This document shows, piece by piece, positions 1-10,421 of a stretch of DNA of 41,955 bases. The stretch covers positions 1 through 41,955 of the forward strand of contig JAKJGF010000009.1 in assembly GCA_022704525.1 (NCBI GenBank), read 5' to 3'. The notes beneath the pieces are model-generated. The model saw only the letters and a list, made by a program, of their open reading frames with translations. It ran no database searches and was not told where the DNA came from. Source of the DNA: Bacillota bacterium. GTDB taxonomy: Bacteria; Vulcanimicrobiota; SpSt-956; JAKJGF01. Numbering within the stretch: the first letter of the stretch is position 1; the number at the start of each line of letters is the position of its first letter. The translations under genes were made by a program, and so were the position numbers.

Positions 1-178
1 TTTTTGTTCCAGAGTGAGTAGATTGAAAAACCAGAAGAAGGAGTTACCTTTATGTTTTATTAATTGAGCGTAACAGTACCTTCATAGATAGAAATTTAGT
101 ATATTCAGGAAGGCTTTTTGGATAGATTTTAAGAATATTACTGAAGTTTCTTTAAAAATTTCTCTCTCATCGATTTTT
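1..178. other. Intergenic edge with an orphan leader sequence
   Basis: No gene is visible here apart from the 3' neighbour on the minus strand. A Shine-Dalgarno block (AACCAGAAGAAGGAGTT, about 28-46) precedes an ATG at 52 that meets a stop after three codons. The same block, base for base, precedes the uridine phosphorylase start at 28990. I read it as a copied or decayed gene start, with low confidence. Confidence 0.3.
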
Positions 179-1399
179 TTACAGAGGGAATAGTTTATTG
201 TCAAGAGATGGGACAGACTCGCTCAGAAGTGTATTTCTCAATCTCAGGAAATATAAAAGAGAAAATCCTGAAAAAAGAACAAGTAAACTTACAAGGGGAA
301 GATGCTTTATACCGACATATTTTACGGTTGCACCGGCTATGAGAGGGGCAAAGATTCTGCCAAAAGCATAGGCACCTTCAAGGGCACCGAGGCCCATACT
401 TCTTTCATTTTCTTTCGTAATTTCCGCTATATATTTTCCGGTGGCGATATTTACTGCAGGATAGAAAGGAAGAGAATAATATATTGCAATTACAAGGGGA
501 TTTTTTATAAAGATAAAGGTTAAAAAGAGAGATAAATAGCTACAGGCTGCTCCATATACAAGATAAAGAGGGTTAACTCTGTCGGCTATTTTTCCGTATA
601 TATAATAGGCAATAGCTCCGGTAAAACATGCCACACTCATAGAAATGCCAAGAAGCCATTTTGGTGCCCCTATATAATCACAGAAAAATATGGAAAACAT
701 GGAGAAAAAGATAATATTGGGGATGGAGATTGATAAAATTATTAAAGCCCCTGTCTGAATACCTCTGTTTATATAAATCAACGATAATTTGTTTATCAAA
801 TTTTCCTGACCTTCTCTTTTTACTATGAAAGAAGTTTCTTTAAAGAAAAATATTATTATAAAGAAAAGTCCTGCCGATATATAAAGAAGTATCTGAAAAA
901 GAAGATATATCTGATTTATATCATTTTTATGAAAAAAAAGTAATATACTCAGTGTGGCACCTATAGCCCATCCAAAAGAATCAAAAGATGAAAGCTCTCC
1001 TAAGGCCTGACCTTTTTTCTTCGGATTGAGTATTGTTGTATAAGCTTTAACTGAAGGTATCATAGCTACATGAAAAAGTGAGAAGATTCCAAGACTTATA
1101 AGGAGCAGTATATAGTTTTTAAATATAAAAACAGAAAGAAAAAAAAGTATATATGAAAGGATAGTTGTGAGGAGAAAAATCTTAACTTTTCCCGTAATGT
1201 CTGCGAGAAATCCCCAGAGATTTTGAGCAAAAAAGGATGTAATGGCCGGAAGGGTGAAAATCATTGAAACTGCCAGATAGCTTCTGTTAAAATGGAATAT
1301 ATAAATGGGAAGGTAAAGCATTATGATGGATGTAGAAAAACCGGCAACCATATAACAGAGTTTTGCTATGAATAGATTCGTCCTGTCAGTATTTCTCAT
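179..1399 (-). CDS. Major facilitator superfamily transporter
   Basis: A 406-residue, highly hydrophobic protein with about 12 predicted membrane helices in two halves. They are separated by a charged cytoplasmic loop near residues 190-205 (ETSFIVKREGQENL). The N-terminal half carries the loop FLADITGKVK, which matches the MFS motif A position (G-x-x-x-D-R/K-x-G-R/K), and the second half repeats it as GKIADRVNP. It should be an inner-membrane secondary transporter, but the substrate cannot be told; the general shape resembles the MFS_1-like/nucleoside-permease group. The start ATG has a good ribosome binding site (CAGGAGTAATATAATATT upstream). A sigma-70-like promoter lies at 1433-1461. It is a single gene, divergent from the DJ-1 operon. 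Confidence 0.8.
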   Translation of the reverse strand: MRNTDRTNLFIAKLCYMVAGFSTSIIMLYLPIYIFHFNRSYLAVSMIFTLPAITSFFAQNLWGFLADITGKVKIFLLTTILSYILFFLSVFIFKNYILLLISLGIFSLFHVAMIPSVKAYTTILNPKKKGQALGELSSFDSFGWAIGATLSILLFFHKNDINQIYLLFQILLYISAGLFFIIIFFFKETSFIVKREGQENLINKLSLIYINRGIQTGALIILSISIPNIIFFSMFSIFFCDYIGAPKWLLGISMSVACFTGAIAYYIYGKIADRVNPLYLVYGAACSYLSLFLTFIFIKNPLVIAIYYSLPFYPAVNIATGKYIAEITKENERSMGLGALEGAYAFGRIFAPLIAGATVKYVGIKHLPLVSLLVLFSGFSLLYFLRLRNTLLSESVPSLDNKLFPL

Positions 1400-1432
1400 T
1401 AATATTATATTACTCCTGATTATTGAATAAGA

Positions 1433-1461
1433 AGATTACTCTATTTTCAAATATTTGTCAA
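1433..1461 (-). promoter_or_regulatory. Sigma-70-like promoter for the MFS gene
   Basis: On the minus strand TTGACA (1456-1461) is followed after 17 bases by TAATCT (1433-1438), about 35 bases upstream of the ATG at 1399. Confidence 0.5.
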
Positions 1462-1510
1462 TAACAGGAGGAAGCAGGGTAATAACAACACAGCCATAAT
1501 TATTTATTAT

Positions 1511-1556
1511 ACAGAAGTCAGGAGTCAGAATAAACTGTAAAACTCCTGACTTCTGT
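1511..1556. repeat. Perfect 15-bp inverted repeat hairpin
   Basis: ACAGAAGTCAGGAGT at 1511-1525 is mirrored exactly by its complement at 1542-1556 with a 16-base loop. There is no T-run behind it, so it is not a clear terminator. The AGTCAGGAGTCAGAA wording is of the same degenerate heptamer type seen elsewhere in the window. Confidence 0.7.
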
Positions 1557-1880
1557 ATTCTGAAAGCTTAACTTTTCAATTTTCAGAAAGGGTAATGTCT
1601 GATTAAAATAAAAAAATTTCTTTAATTAATGAGAAAGAACTAAAAAATTTGACATAAATTTCGAATTAATATAATATCATAATAAATTACCTTAACTTTC
1701 GTAAAAAATTTACAAAAAACATCAAAATTAGGCATGGTTCAACATTGACTAAAAAATCTCCTTTTACAAAATAAAAAAGAGGAAAAAAGAAAAAATCCTT
1801 AATCTTTTAAGAAAATTTAGAAGGATAAGATAACTATACTTTCGCATTTTTTAAATAAAAATTTATCTTAAAATATATTA

Positions 1881-1989
1881 TAACTATACTTTTGCAGAAT
1901 TTTGAAAAATTGTTGTCCCGTAAGGACATCCCTCGCGGAGGTCCTGCAAGGTAGAATAAGGCTTTGTTTAAAAAGTGCAAAAGTATAGA
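1881..1989. mobile_element. MITE-like family B element, copy 1
   Basis: The element begins TAACTATACTTTTGCA and ends TGCAAAAGTATAG, giving a terminal inverted repeat of about 13-16 bp. The outer shell matches copy 2 (14284-14394) closely, but the palindromic core differs (AGGACATCCCTCGCGGAGGT). It has no coding capacity. An isolated extra terminus lies at 1831-1846. It sits just upstream of the DJ-1 gene; the end runs into GTATAATAAATATT, which resembles a -10 box. Confidence 0.75.
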
Positions 1990-2025
1990 AAAGTATAATA
2001 AATATTTTATTCGGGAGGTATTTTT

Positions 2026-2580
2026 ATGAAAAAAGTAATCGTACCTCTGGCAGATGGCGCAGAGGAAATGGAAGCTGTCATAATTATAGATACTCTTAGA
2101 AGAGCTTCATGGGAAGTCATTGTGGCAGGTCTGAAAGAAGGCCCTGTTACTGCATCACGGGGAGTAAAAATATTCCCTGATACCACCATTGATAGACTGA
2201 ACATAAAAGACTTCGATATGATTGTCCTCCCCGGAGGTGGTGCTGGAACGGAGAATCTACGAAAGAATGAAAGAGTTCTTGAGATCGTAAGAGAATTTTA
2301 TCAAAAGAGGAAAATTGTTGCTGCTGTATGTGCGGGACCTCTTGTACTTCAATCTGCAGGTATACTGAAAGGACATAAGGTTACCTGTCATCCTGCCGTT
2401 AAAGATCAGCTTACAGAAGCAGAAAGACTGGAAGAAAAAGTGGTAATAGACAGAAATATAATTACCAGTCAGGGGCCGGGAACAAGTTTTCTCTTTGCCC
2501 TTTCGATTATTGAACTCATAGAAGGCAAAGAAAAGGCAGATTCTCTTGCCGGTGCTATGATTGTAAAGAGGCAGGAATAG
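2026..2580 (+). CDS. DJ-1/PfpI family protein
   Basis: A 184-residue protein of the DJ-1 (PARK7/YajL/ThiJ) family, at the family's usual length. The nucleophile elbow is AAVCAGP with Cys102, and the conserved acidic residues lie in DGAEEMEAV (residues 10-18). MIVLPGGG at about 65-72 is the family's glycine-rich loop. Members act as glyoxalase/deglycase or redox-sensing chaperone proteins in the cytoplasm; the sequence does not decide which. The start has a clear ribosome binding site (CGGGAGGTATTTTT). It is followed after three bases by the polyferredoxin gene, so the two are probably cotranscribed, which would fit a redox or stress-related role. Confidence 0.88.
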   Translation: MKKVIVPLADGAEEMEAVIIIDTLRRASWEVIVAGLKEGPVTASRGVKIFPDTTIDRLNIKDFDMIVLPGGGAGTENLRKNERVLEIVREFYQKRKIVAAVCAGPLVLQSAGILKGHKVTCHPAVKDQLTEAERLEEKVVIDRNIITSQGPGTSFLFALSIIELIEGKEKADSLAGAMIVKRQE

Positions 2581-2583
2581 AAC

Positions 2584-3444
2584 TTGAAATCAATCAGAAA
2601 AAAGCTTTTATGGATTTTAGCATATATTTCTACTGGAGTTGCTTTAATTTTACCTTTTATATCCATAACTTCATGGGAATTCTGGACTATAGATTTTAAG
2701 TTATTTCTCTCTGTAAATCTTTTTATTCCTCCCCTTCTACTTTATAAAAAAACACGTTACATAAGACCGGTAATAATGCTTATGTGCCTTACACTGTTTG
2801 GTTTTCTCCAGATGGCCTGTCCGAGATTACCGGGGGCAATTGAATTATTTGTTTTAAATCTTACATCAGGAAAAGCTTTTTTACAATTTGGCATAAAAAT
2901 TGCAATTATAGTAATTATGACTTTACTCTTCTCCCGTTATTACTGCGGGTGGATCTGTCCTAAAGGAACAGTTCAGGAAATGGTATATCAATCCAGATTT
3001 AATACTACTATGCCACTGTGGATAGACAGAAAACTGAAATATTTAAAATATATAATGCTCGGTCTTTTAATACTCTGTCCACTGATTTTTCAATACCGTT
3101 TATATGAACATATTGGCCCCTTCAGAGTTATCTTTAATCTTGGAGGTTCTCCTTTACTGGTTCTTCATTTTGCTTTCTGGATTATTCTTTCAGTCTTTGT
3201 TGAAAGAGCTTATTGTCGGTATTTCTGTCCTGAAGGGGCACTTCTTGCCCTTATAAATAAAATCAGTATCTTTAGAATAAGGATAGATAGCAAGTGTACT
3301 TCCTGCAGACAGTGTGAAGAGATATGTCCTGTTGACGCAATAAATATAAAAGATAGGAAGGTCTTATCCATCTGTAAAGAGGAATGTATAGTCTGTAAAG
3401 AATGTGAGGCTAAATGCCGGAAAAATATGATTAATTTTTTATAA
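2584..3444 (+). CDS. NapH/MauN-like 4Fe-4S membrane protein
   Basis: A 286-residue membrane polyferredoxin. It has about five hydrophobic helices, two C-x3-CP motifs at helix ends (Cys121/Cys125 in CGWICPKG and Cys211/Cys215 in CRYFCPEG), and a C-terminal pair of ferredoxin-type clusters (Cys238, 241, 244, 248 and Cys264, 268, 271, 274, 278). This is the architecture of NapH, MauN, CcoG and NosR C-termini, which pass electrons across or along the membrane. The start is taken as TTG, three bases after the DJ-1 stop, with AGGCAGG as ribosome binding site. The electron donor and acceptor are unknown. The next gene encodes a Cys-rich exported protein that might be its partner (inference). Confidence 0.85.
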   Translation: MKSIRKKLLWILAYISTGVALILPFISITSWEFWTIDFKLFLSVNLFIPPLLLYKKTRYIRPVIMLMCLTLFGFLQMACPRLPGAIELFVLNLTSGKAFLQFGIKIAIIVIMTLLFSRYYCGWICPKGTVQEMVYQSRFNTTMPLWIDRKLKYLKYIMLGLLILCPLIFQYRLYEHIGPFRVIFNLGGSPLLVLHFAFWIILSVFVERAYCRYFCPEGALLALINKISIFRIRIDSKCTSCRQCEEICPVDAINIKDRKVLSICKEECIVCKECEAKCRKNMINFL

Positions 3445-3463
3445 ACTGATGGAGGGGATAATT

Positions 3464-3817
3464 GTGTTTAAAAAAACTATTCTGATTTTTTCTTTATTTA
3501 TCTTTACTACTGTAAGTGTCCTTGCATGTAAATTCACTTTCATCCCATCTACTGTTAAAGTAAATAGTAATGGGAAGGCCACAGTTAAAATTTCTGTAAC
3601 ATGTGAACATAGAACCTGTCAGATGGGATGTAAAGATATAACTATTGACTGTAAGGGAGTAAAAATACTAAAAAACAGTGGATGGATAGAAACAGAAAAG
3701 AAGATTTTTCAGAATACCCTGGAGATTCAACTTACTGAAACCAGTGGCACCATAAGGGTATGGCGTGAATGCAGTAAACATGGAATTTCTGAAAATACTG
3801 TTAAGGTTGTGAAATGA
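3464..3817 (+). CDS. Small Cys-rich exported protein of unknown function
   Basis: About 117 residues, starting with a lysine pair and a hydrophobic stretch ending VSVLAC. This may be a signal peptide cleaved before Cys or a weak lipobox. The mature part has six further cysteines (CEHRTCQMGC, DC, EC) and beta-rich wording that recalls an immunoglobulin-like or DUF2271-type fold; I do not recognise the family. I chose GTG at 3464 over the ATG at 3449 because GGAGG (3451-3455) is then a well-spaced ribosome binding site. It lies directly behind the polyferredoxin gene and is probably in the same operon. A redox or metal-related function is only a guess from the neighbours. Confidence 0.65.
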   Translation: MFKKTILIFSLFIFTTVSVLACKFTFIPSTVKVNSNGKATVKISVTCEHRTCQMGCKDITIDCKGVKILKNSGWIETEKKIFQNTLEIQLTETSGTIRVWRECSKHGISENTVKVVK

Positions 3818-3825
3818 AAAATTAC

Positions 3826-4055
3826 TAAGTACCGCAGCAGGCAGGTTAGTATTCATCTCACAAGTCTGTCCCTGTCCGGGCTCTTACGCAAAATCTATGA
3901 TCCTGTTACAATGAAATCTGTTATTACAGAATATACAGTTTTGTATTTATTTAAATTATAACTTTCTCCTTTGACTGCATATCTTTTGCTCCAGAGCCCC
4001 GACAAGGACAGGTGTATATGTTTTTTGGATACTTTTTTACCTGTTGCAGTACTAA
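3826..4055. mobile_element. MITE-like family A element, copy 1
   Basis: About 230 bases bounded by AGTACCGCAGCAGG (left) and its near-complement ending GCAGTACT (right). A second inverted pair lies inside (CTGTCCCTGTCCGGGCTC and CCCCGACAAGGACAG). It has no coding capacity. It begins 9 bases after the stop of the Cys-rich gene and ends some 50 bases before the tgt stop. Other copies lie at 36515-36728, 40582-40815 (inverted), 20648-20739 (half) and 22880-22965 (internal deletion). Confidence 0.8.
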
Positions 4056-4108
4056 GCTTTCAGATATCAGCAGCCAGCATTCATCTTCTCTGGTTACATC
4101 TAACAGGT

Positions 4109-6147
<2,039 letters not shown>

Positions 6148-6183
6148 TGGTTTATGCTTTAGTCAAAGTTCAACATTAAACTC

Positions 6184-7080
6184 TCAACTCTCAACTTTTT
6201 TATTATCTTCAGGGCTTTTTTCGGTCTTCCTGACTTCTTCACAGATCATTATTTCATCTTCCTTAAGGTCTTCCTTTTTTCTCATTAAGTTAACTCTTAC
6301 TGACCCGGTTAATTGATTACTCAGGGCGAGTTTTTTCCCTATTACTATTATGACTATAATTAATAAAAGACTTGTTATCTGTGCCAGGTTTAAATGCATA
6401 ATGGCAGGTATGGAGGAAAACCATTCTCTATAAAATTCGACTATAAATCTGGCTATTGAATAAAGACCTATAAAATAACAGAAGATCTCTCCATGAAATT
6501 TTTTCTTTTTATTTATTAAATTTAGTATATAAAATATTCCTATATCAAGGAGTGCCTCATAAATCTGGGTAGGATGTCTTGATACACCCGGTGGATAAAC
6601 ATCCGGAAATTCTACACCCCAGGGGAGATTTGTTGGTTTACCATAACAACAACCATTCAGGAAACATCCTATTCTTCCTATGGCAAGGCCTAACATTACA
6701 GGGGCAGAACAGATATCTGCCAGTTTCCAGAAAAGGATTCTGGAGATTCTTGCAAAAATTATTCCTCCTATTATTGCTCCGAGGACTGCGCCATACCAGG
6801 CAAGGCCTCCCTCACGAAAATTAATTATTTTTACAGGATCCCTTATACTGTATTCCTGATAATTTATCAATACATGAATGAATCTTGCTCCTATTATACC
6901 TCCGATTAATATACATATACTTAAATCCATTACAGTCTCTGGCTTTACATCCTCTGGTTTTGAATATTTTAATGCCCATGTAAGGCCTATTATGAAGCCA
7001 ATTACAAGTACCACAGCATAGGTATATATATCAAAAGGACCGATAAAGGGAAGATTAAGGGTGAAGAGTACTCTATACAA
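6184..7080 (-). CDS. lgt: Prolipoprotein diacylglyceryl transferase
   Basis: 298 residues with seven or so membrane helices. The Lgt signature GRIGCFLNGCCYGKPT lies at 136-150 (essential Arg137), GGLAWYG is at 91-97 and HPTQIYE at 169-175. It transfers diacylglycerol from phosphatidylglycerol to the lipobox Cys of prolipoproteins in the inner membrane. The C-terminus is about 35 residues longer than usual, hydrophilic and highly charged (KKEDLKEDE, KTEKSPEDNKK). Its last codons and stop (GTT GAG AGT TGA) are written in the heptamer repeat that fills the following spacer. It sits six bases after lspA, so both lipoprotein-maturation enzymes are coexpressed. Confidence 0.97.
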   Translation of the reverse strand: MYRVLFTLNLPFIGPFDIYTYAVVLVIGFIIGLTWALKYSKPEDVKPETVMDLSICILIGGIIGARFIHVLINYQEYSIRDPVKIINFREGGLAWYGAVLGAIIGGIIFARISRILFWKLADICSAPVMLGLAIGRIGCFLNGCCYGKPTNLPWGVEFPDVYPPGVSRHPTQIYEALLDIGIFYILNLINKKKKFHGEIFCYFIGLYSIARFIVEFYREWFSSIPAIMHLNLAQITSLLLIIVIIVIGKKLALSNQLTGSVRVNLMRKKEDLKEDEIMICEEVRKTEKSPEDNKKVES

Positions 7081-7086
7081 GGTTCA

Positions 7087-7596
7087 TCACTCCAAATTTG
7101 AAACAGCAATATCTGTTTTATTTTCAGAAGTTTTTATATTTTTATTTACCACCGGGTTTGAATTAAAAAAGATGTTAAGTATAATCATACCAACACCTGT
7201 TGTAATAACAATATCGGCTATATTAAATACAGGCCAGATTTGAAAGTTTAAGAAATCTATTACATAACCAAATCGGAATCTGTCAATTAAATTACCTACA
7301 GCTCCTCCCAGAATAAAACTGAGACCGTACATAAAAAACGGTTCTTTATATTTACGAATTACATAGTAGGTGAGTAAAGTAAATACAAATATTGTAGACA
7401 CGAGTACTGGCCAGGGAGATGTAATTAGTTGTAAACCAAAAGCTGTACCTTTATTTTTTACAAGGGTTAATGTAAAAAAATCCCCTCCTATTTTTTCCGA
7501 ATAGCCTGCAGGTAAATTAGAAAATTTCTTAAGAATTAAGAATTTTGTTATTTGATCTAAGATAATTGAAAGGATAGCTACAAGATAAAATTTCAT
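7087..7596 (-). CDS. lspA: Lipoprotein signal peptidase (SPase II)
   Basis: 169 residues and four membrane helices, the usual size. Catalytic aspartates lie in VIDFLNF (Asp114) and NIADI (Asp128). Conserved motifs are DQITK (Asp14), NKGTAFGL (48-55) and GGAVGNLIDRFRFG (97-110). It cleaves signal peptides of lipoproteins after Lgt modification in the inner membrane. It lies between a small membrane-protein gene and lgt in the minus-strand operon. Confidence 0.97.
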   Translation of the reverse strand: MKFYLVAILSIILDQITKFLILKKFSNLPAGYSEKIGGDFFTLTLVKNKGTAFGLQLITSPWPVLVSTIFVFTLLTYYVIRKYKEPFFMYGLSFILGGAVGNLIDRFRFGYVIDFLNFQIWPVFNIADIVITTGVGMIILNIFFNSNPVVNKNIKTSENKTDIAVSNLE

Positions 7597-7607
7597 TTAG
7601 GACTCTT

Positions 7608-7847
7608 TTATTTCTCTTCACAGGTTAACTGTACAACTTTTTTAGTAATACTTCCTAAAATTGTTTCTCGTAAAGACTTTTTTGTTTCCTGACTTAATTG
7701 TGTGTAAATGTAATAAAGAGTAACAGAAGATATGGCACCGATTAATGCTACTCCTACCATTGTATTAAAAGAAAAGTCACTTTTTCCTTCCTTATCAATA
7801 TCGGAGGAAAGCTCTTCCTGTATTGTAGATGATTTGTTTTCTGACAT
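7608..7847 (-). CDS. Small single-span membrane protein, unknown
   Basis: 79 residues: an acidic, Ser/Glu-rich N-terminus, one hydrophobic segment (VGVALIGAISSVTLYYIY, about residues 29-46) and a Lys-rich tail. I chose the ATG at 7847 because AAGGAGATCAAT stands directly before it; an upstream in-frame ATG at 7910 lacks a good ribosome binding site. I recognise no family. It occupies the place where rpmA (ribosomal protein L27) normally follows prp, but nothing in it resembles L27. Confidence 0.55.
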   Translation of the reverse strand: MSENKSSTIQEELSSDIDKEGKSDFSFNTMVGVALIGAISSVTLYYIYTQLSQETKKSLRETILGSITKKVVQLTCEEK

Positions 7848-7921
7848 ATTGATCTCCTTTTTAAGCATCAAAGTTAAAATTTCTTCCAGGATTTTTTTTG
7901 ATAAACTCATATATTTGTTAA

Positions 7922-8269
7922 TTAGCTCTCTTTCTCTTTAATGTTAACATGCCTGGGATACTGTTTTTCTATCTCTTTTAAGCCGATTAACATTGTTTCA
8001 AGTATTGTCTGTGATTTTCTTTGAAGTTCTTTTTTTTTTATGGAAGGAAGGATACAACCTAATTTACCTTTAGAAATCTTAACTTCCGGCTTTATGCCAC
8101 AATATTTATCAAGACCAAGAATAGCAACCTGCAACAAGATTGATGCTGCAGAGCAAACTATATCTTTCCCTTCCTCTTCAAACTCACAGTGTCCTGAAGC
8201 ATTATACCCCAGGATTTCCCTTTTCTTATTTCTATAAATATATACCTCTAACACTTTTTCATGCCACAC
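7922..8269 (-). CDS. prp: Ribosomal-processing cysteine protease Prp
   Basis: 115 residues with the Prp catalytic pair: His27 in ASGHCEF and Cys39 in GKDIVCSAAS. In Firmicutes and relatives this cytoplasmic protease removes the N-terminal extension of ribosomal protein L27. The start is taken as GTG at 8269, overlapping the end of rplU by 11 bases, which suggests translational coupling; GTG at 8254 is an alternative. The usual downstream rpmA is missing here. Confidence 0.9.
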   Translation of the reverse strand: MWHEKVLEVYIYRNKKREILGYNASGHCEFEEEGKDIVCSAASILLQVAILGLDKYCGIKPEVKISKGKLGCILPSIKKKELQRKSQTILETMLIGLKEIEKQYPRHVNIKEKES

Positions 8270-8582
8270 TGCATTCTTCTATTTTTACTCTTGTGTAATA
8301 CTGACGATGCCCTTGTTTTTTTCTATATCTCTTTTTGGGTTTATACTTAAATACTATAACTTTTTTATCTCTGAATTGTTCAACTACTTCTCCTTTTACA
8401 GAAACATTTTCTAAATAAGGTTTGCCTATTATATGTTCATTATTTTTTGCATAGAAGAGAACCTTATCAAAAGTTACCTTTTCTCCCTTTTGTTTTTCTA
8501 ATTTTTCTATATTAATAAAATCTCCAGGCTGTACTTTATACTGTTTTCCACCTGTTTCTATTAAGGCGTATTCCACTTTCAT
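8259..8582 (-). CDS. rplU: 50S ribosomal protein L21
   Basis: 107 residues, the usual length. Typical features are the start YALIETGGKQYKVQPGD, the middle KVLF and the C-terminal basic KPKKRYRKKQGHRQYYTRVKIEEC. It binds 23S rRNA. The start is marked by GGAGGAA before the ATG. A promoter overlapping the end of the RNase gene (8619-8648) would give a leader of only about 30 bases, too short for an obvious autoregulatory structure. Confidence 0.97.
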   Translation of the reverse strand: MKVEYALIETGGKQYKVQPGDFINIEKLEKQKGEKVTFDKVLFYAKNNEHIIGKPYLENVSVKGEVVEQFRDKKVIVFKYKPKKRYRKKQGHRQYYTRVKIEECSVA

Positions 8583-8618
8583 TTCCTCCGATCATTTATC
8601 CATAACAATTAGATTATG

Positions 8619-8648
8619 ATAATATCATATTATTATTAAACTTGTCAA
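8619..8648 (-). promoter_or_regulatory. Promoter of rplU-prp
   Basis: Minus strand TTGACA (8643-8648), 18 bases, TATTAT (8619-8624). The -35 box overlaps the last codons of the RNase gene. The predicted transcript starts near 8612. Confidence 0.65.
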
Positions 8649-10324
8649 GATAAAACTGCTTTTGAGAAGTATGGATATACTTTATTTATCCTTATTCTCA
8701 CCTTTTTCCCTTTCAGATTCCCCCCACCTGTTACCTGTATCATATGACCCTTTGACCAGGTTATACCATCCTGAAAGTTTAACATATATGTATCATATAT
8801 TTCCAATTCTAATTCGTCTCCTTCTTTTAAATATTTAAATTCTTCTTCCATTTTTTCTATAGTGCTAAATTGTATTTGATATTTTTTGGGCAGTTGATAT
8901 TCATTTATATATAAATATAATTTTTTATCTAATTCTTTTTGCAATTCTCTTATTTTTTCTCCGTCCCATCCTATTAATAATATTGCAATTTCAGGATGAA
9001 CTATTAATTTAATAGCATCACCACGATTTTCTATATTTTGTTTTTTTATATCTCTTTCAATTTTTATGCTTATACTTTTAAGAGAAAGTACATTCCCATC
9101 ACCTTTACAGTACGGGCATGGTTCTTTTAATACTTCGTCCAGGTCATGGGAAATTCTCTTTCTTGTAATTTCCACCAGGCCCAGACCTGTCATATCCACT
9201 ATGTTGGTTCTTGTTCTATCTTTTTTAAATGCTTCTGCTAGTTCCTTTAATATAAGACTTCTATGAGAGAGATCCTCCATATCTATAAAATCAATTATTA
9301 TAATTCCTCCTATATCTCTTAATCGTATTTCCCTTGCAATTCTGTTTACTGCTTCCAGATTGGTTTTTAATATAGTATCTTCAAGGCTTTTTGAACCGAC
9401 AAATTTTCCTGTATTTACATCTATTACTGTTAGGGCTTCAGTTTTTTCTATTATTAAATATCCTCCTGATTCAAGCCATATTTTACTTTTTGTAGCATCT
9501 TCTATTTTCTTTTCCAGACCGTATAAATCAAATATGGATCTCTTTCCTGAATATAATTTTATTTTAGAAGTTAGATTCGGTGATATTACTTCTACCAATT
9601 CTTTGACTTTTTTATATTCTTCTTTTGAATCTATTATAAAACGATCAACACTCATATCCAGGACATCTCTTATAATTTTATAGACAAGACTCAGGTCCTG
9701 ATGTATACAGGTTGGTGAAGATATTTTATTATCTTTTTCCTGTATCTTTTTCCATAATTTTATGAGAAAATCGAGATCTCTCTGAAAATCTTCTTCTTTT
9801 TTCCCTTCTCCTACTGTTCTTATTATAACACCCAGGTTATCAGGTTTTATCTTTGTTACAATTTGTTTGAGCCTTTCTCTTTCCTCGTAACCTTCTATTC
9901 TCCTTGAAACTCCTATGTAATTTGCCATGGGTAGAAGAACTAAAAATCTTCCCGGAAGTGTTATATGGGTAGATACTCTGGCACCTTTTGAACCTATAGG
10001 TTCTTTAATTATCTGTACCAGTATTTCCTGATTTATTTTTAATACATCTTTAATAGAAATTTCTTTTGCTTCTTCTAAGAGGTCTTCATCATCATGACTT
10101 ACATTTACTATGGCGTCATTTAAGCAAAGGAAAGCATTTTTTTCTAACCCTATATCTACAAAGGCTGCCTGCATTCCCTGTAGTACATTTGTTACCCTTC
10201 CTTTATATATACTTCCAATAACTCTCTCATCTCTTGCTATATGAATTTCAGCTAATTCTCCATCTTCAAGAATGACTACTCTATTCTCCAGTTTATCTAT
10301 ATTAACCAGTATTTCTTTTGTCAT
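8645..10324 (-). CDS. Ribonuclease E/G family endoribonuclease
   Basis: 559 residues. An S1 domain lies at about 36-120 (GSIYKGRVTNVLQGMQAAFVDIG), followed by the catalytic core with metal-binding Asp302 (VIDVNTGKFVG) and Asp345 (IIIIDFIDME). The Zn-link is Cys402/Cys405 (PCPYCKGDG). A C-terminal extension of some 60 residues (485-559) ends in a TRAM-like beta segment (GHMIQVTGGGNLKGKKVRIRINKV). It lacks the long degradosome scaffold of E. coli RNase E, so it is RNase G-like in size. It processes rRNA and mRNA 5' monophosphate ends in the cytoplasm. The position before rplU is conserved in many bacteria. Confidence 0.95.
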   Translation of the reverse strand: MTKEILVNIDKLENRVVILEDGELAEIHIARDERVIGSIYKGRVTNVLQGMQAAFVDIGLEKNAFLCLNDAIVNVSHDDEDLLEEAKEISIKDVLKINQEILVQIIKEPIGSKGARVSTHITLPGRFLVLLPMANYIGVSRRIEGYEERERLKQIVTKIKPDNLGVIIRTVGEGKKEEDFQRDLDFLIKLWKKIQEKDNKISSPTCIHQDLSLVYKIIRDVLDMSVDRFIIDSKEEYKKVKELVEVISPNLTSKIKLYSGKRSIFDLYGLEKKIEDATKSKIWLESGGYLIIEKTEALTVIDVNTGKFVGSKSLEDTILKTNLEAVNRIAREIRLRDIGGIIIIDFIDMEDLSHRSLILKELAEAFKKDRTRTNIVDMTGLGLVEITRKRISHDLDEVLKEPCPYCKGDGNVLSLKSISIKIERDIKKQNIENRGDAIKLIVHPEIAILLIGWDGEKIRELQKELDKKLYLYINEYQLPKKYQIQFSTIEKMEEEFKYLKEGDELELEIYDTYMLNFQDGITWSKGHMIQVTGGGNLKGKKVRIRINKVYPYFSKAVLS

Positions 10325-10421
10325 TTCATAAATGCCTTTGATTTTATATTTGCTTCTATATTGATTTTATAATATTTCTAAATTAGACAATAAAATTCCT
10401 TCTTGTGATAAATTGCTTATG

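Larger units (their letters stand above)
1400..2025. other. Long AT-rich intergenic region with hairpin and repeats
   Basis: Over 600 bases without a gene. It holds the MFS promoter, a 15-bp perfect inverted repeat (1511-1525 with 1542-1556), an AT-rich stretch with a possible weak promoter (TTGACA at 1649, TATAAT at 1670, only 15 bases apart), a lone terminal repeat of family B at 1831-1846 and a full family B element at 1881-1989. Confidence 0.6.

Noticed and set aside
302-523. 73-residue plus-strand frame
   Set aside because: It is antisense to the MFS gene, which has clear coding character and a promoter.
1511-1556. Rho-independent terminator
   Set aside because: The perfect stem lacks a T-run on both strands and lies between divergent genes; a repeat origin is more likely.
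1649-1675. Promoter TTGACA/TATAAT for the DJ-1 operon
   Set aside because: The spacer is only 15 bases and the start codon is 350 bases away, so it is too weak to list as a feature.
2469-2666. 65-residue minus-strand frame
   Set aside because: It is a shadow of the DJ-1 and polyferredoxin genes.
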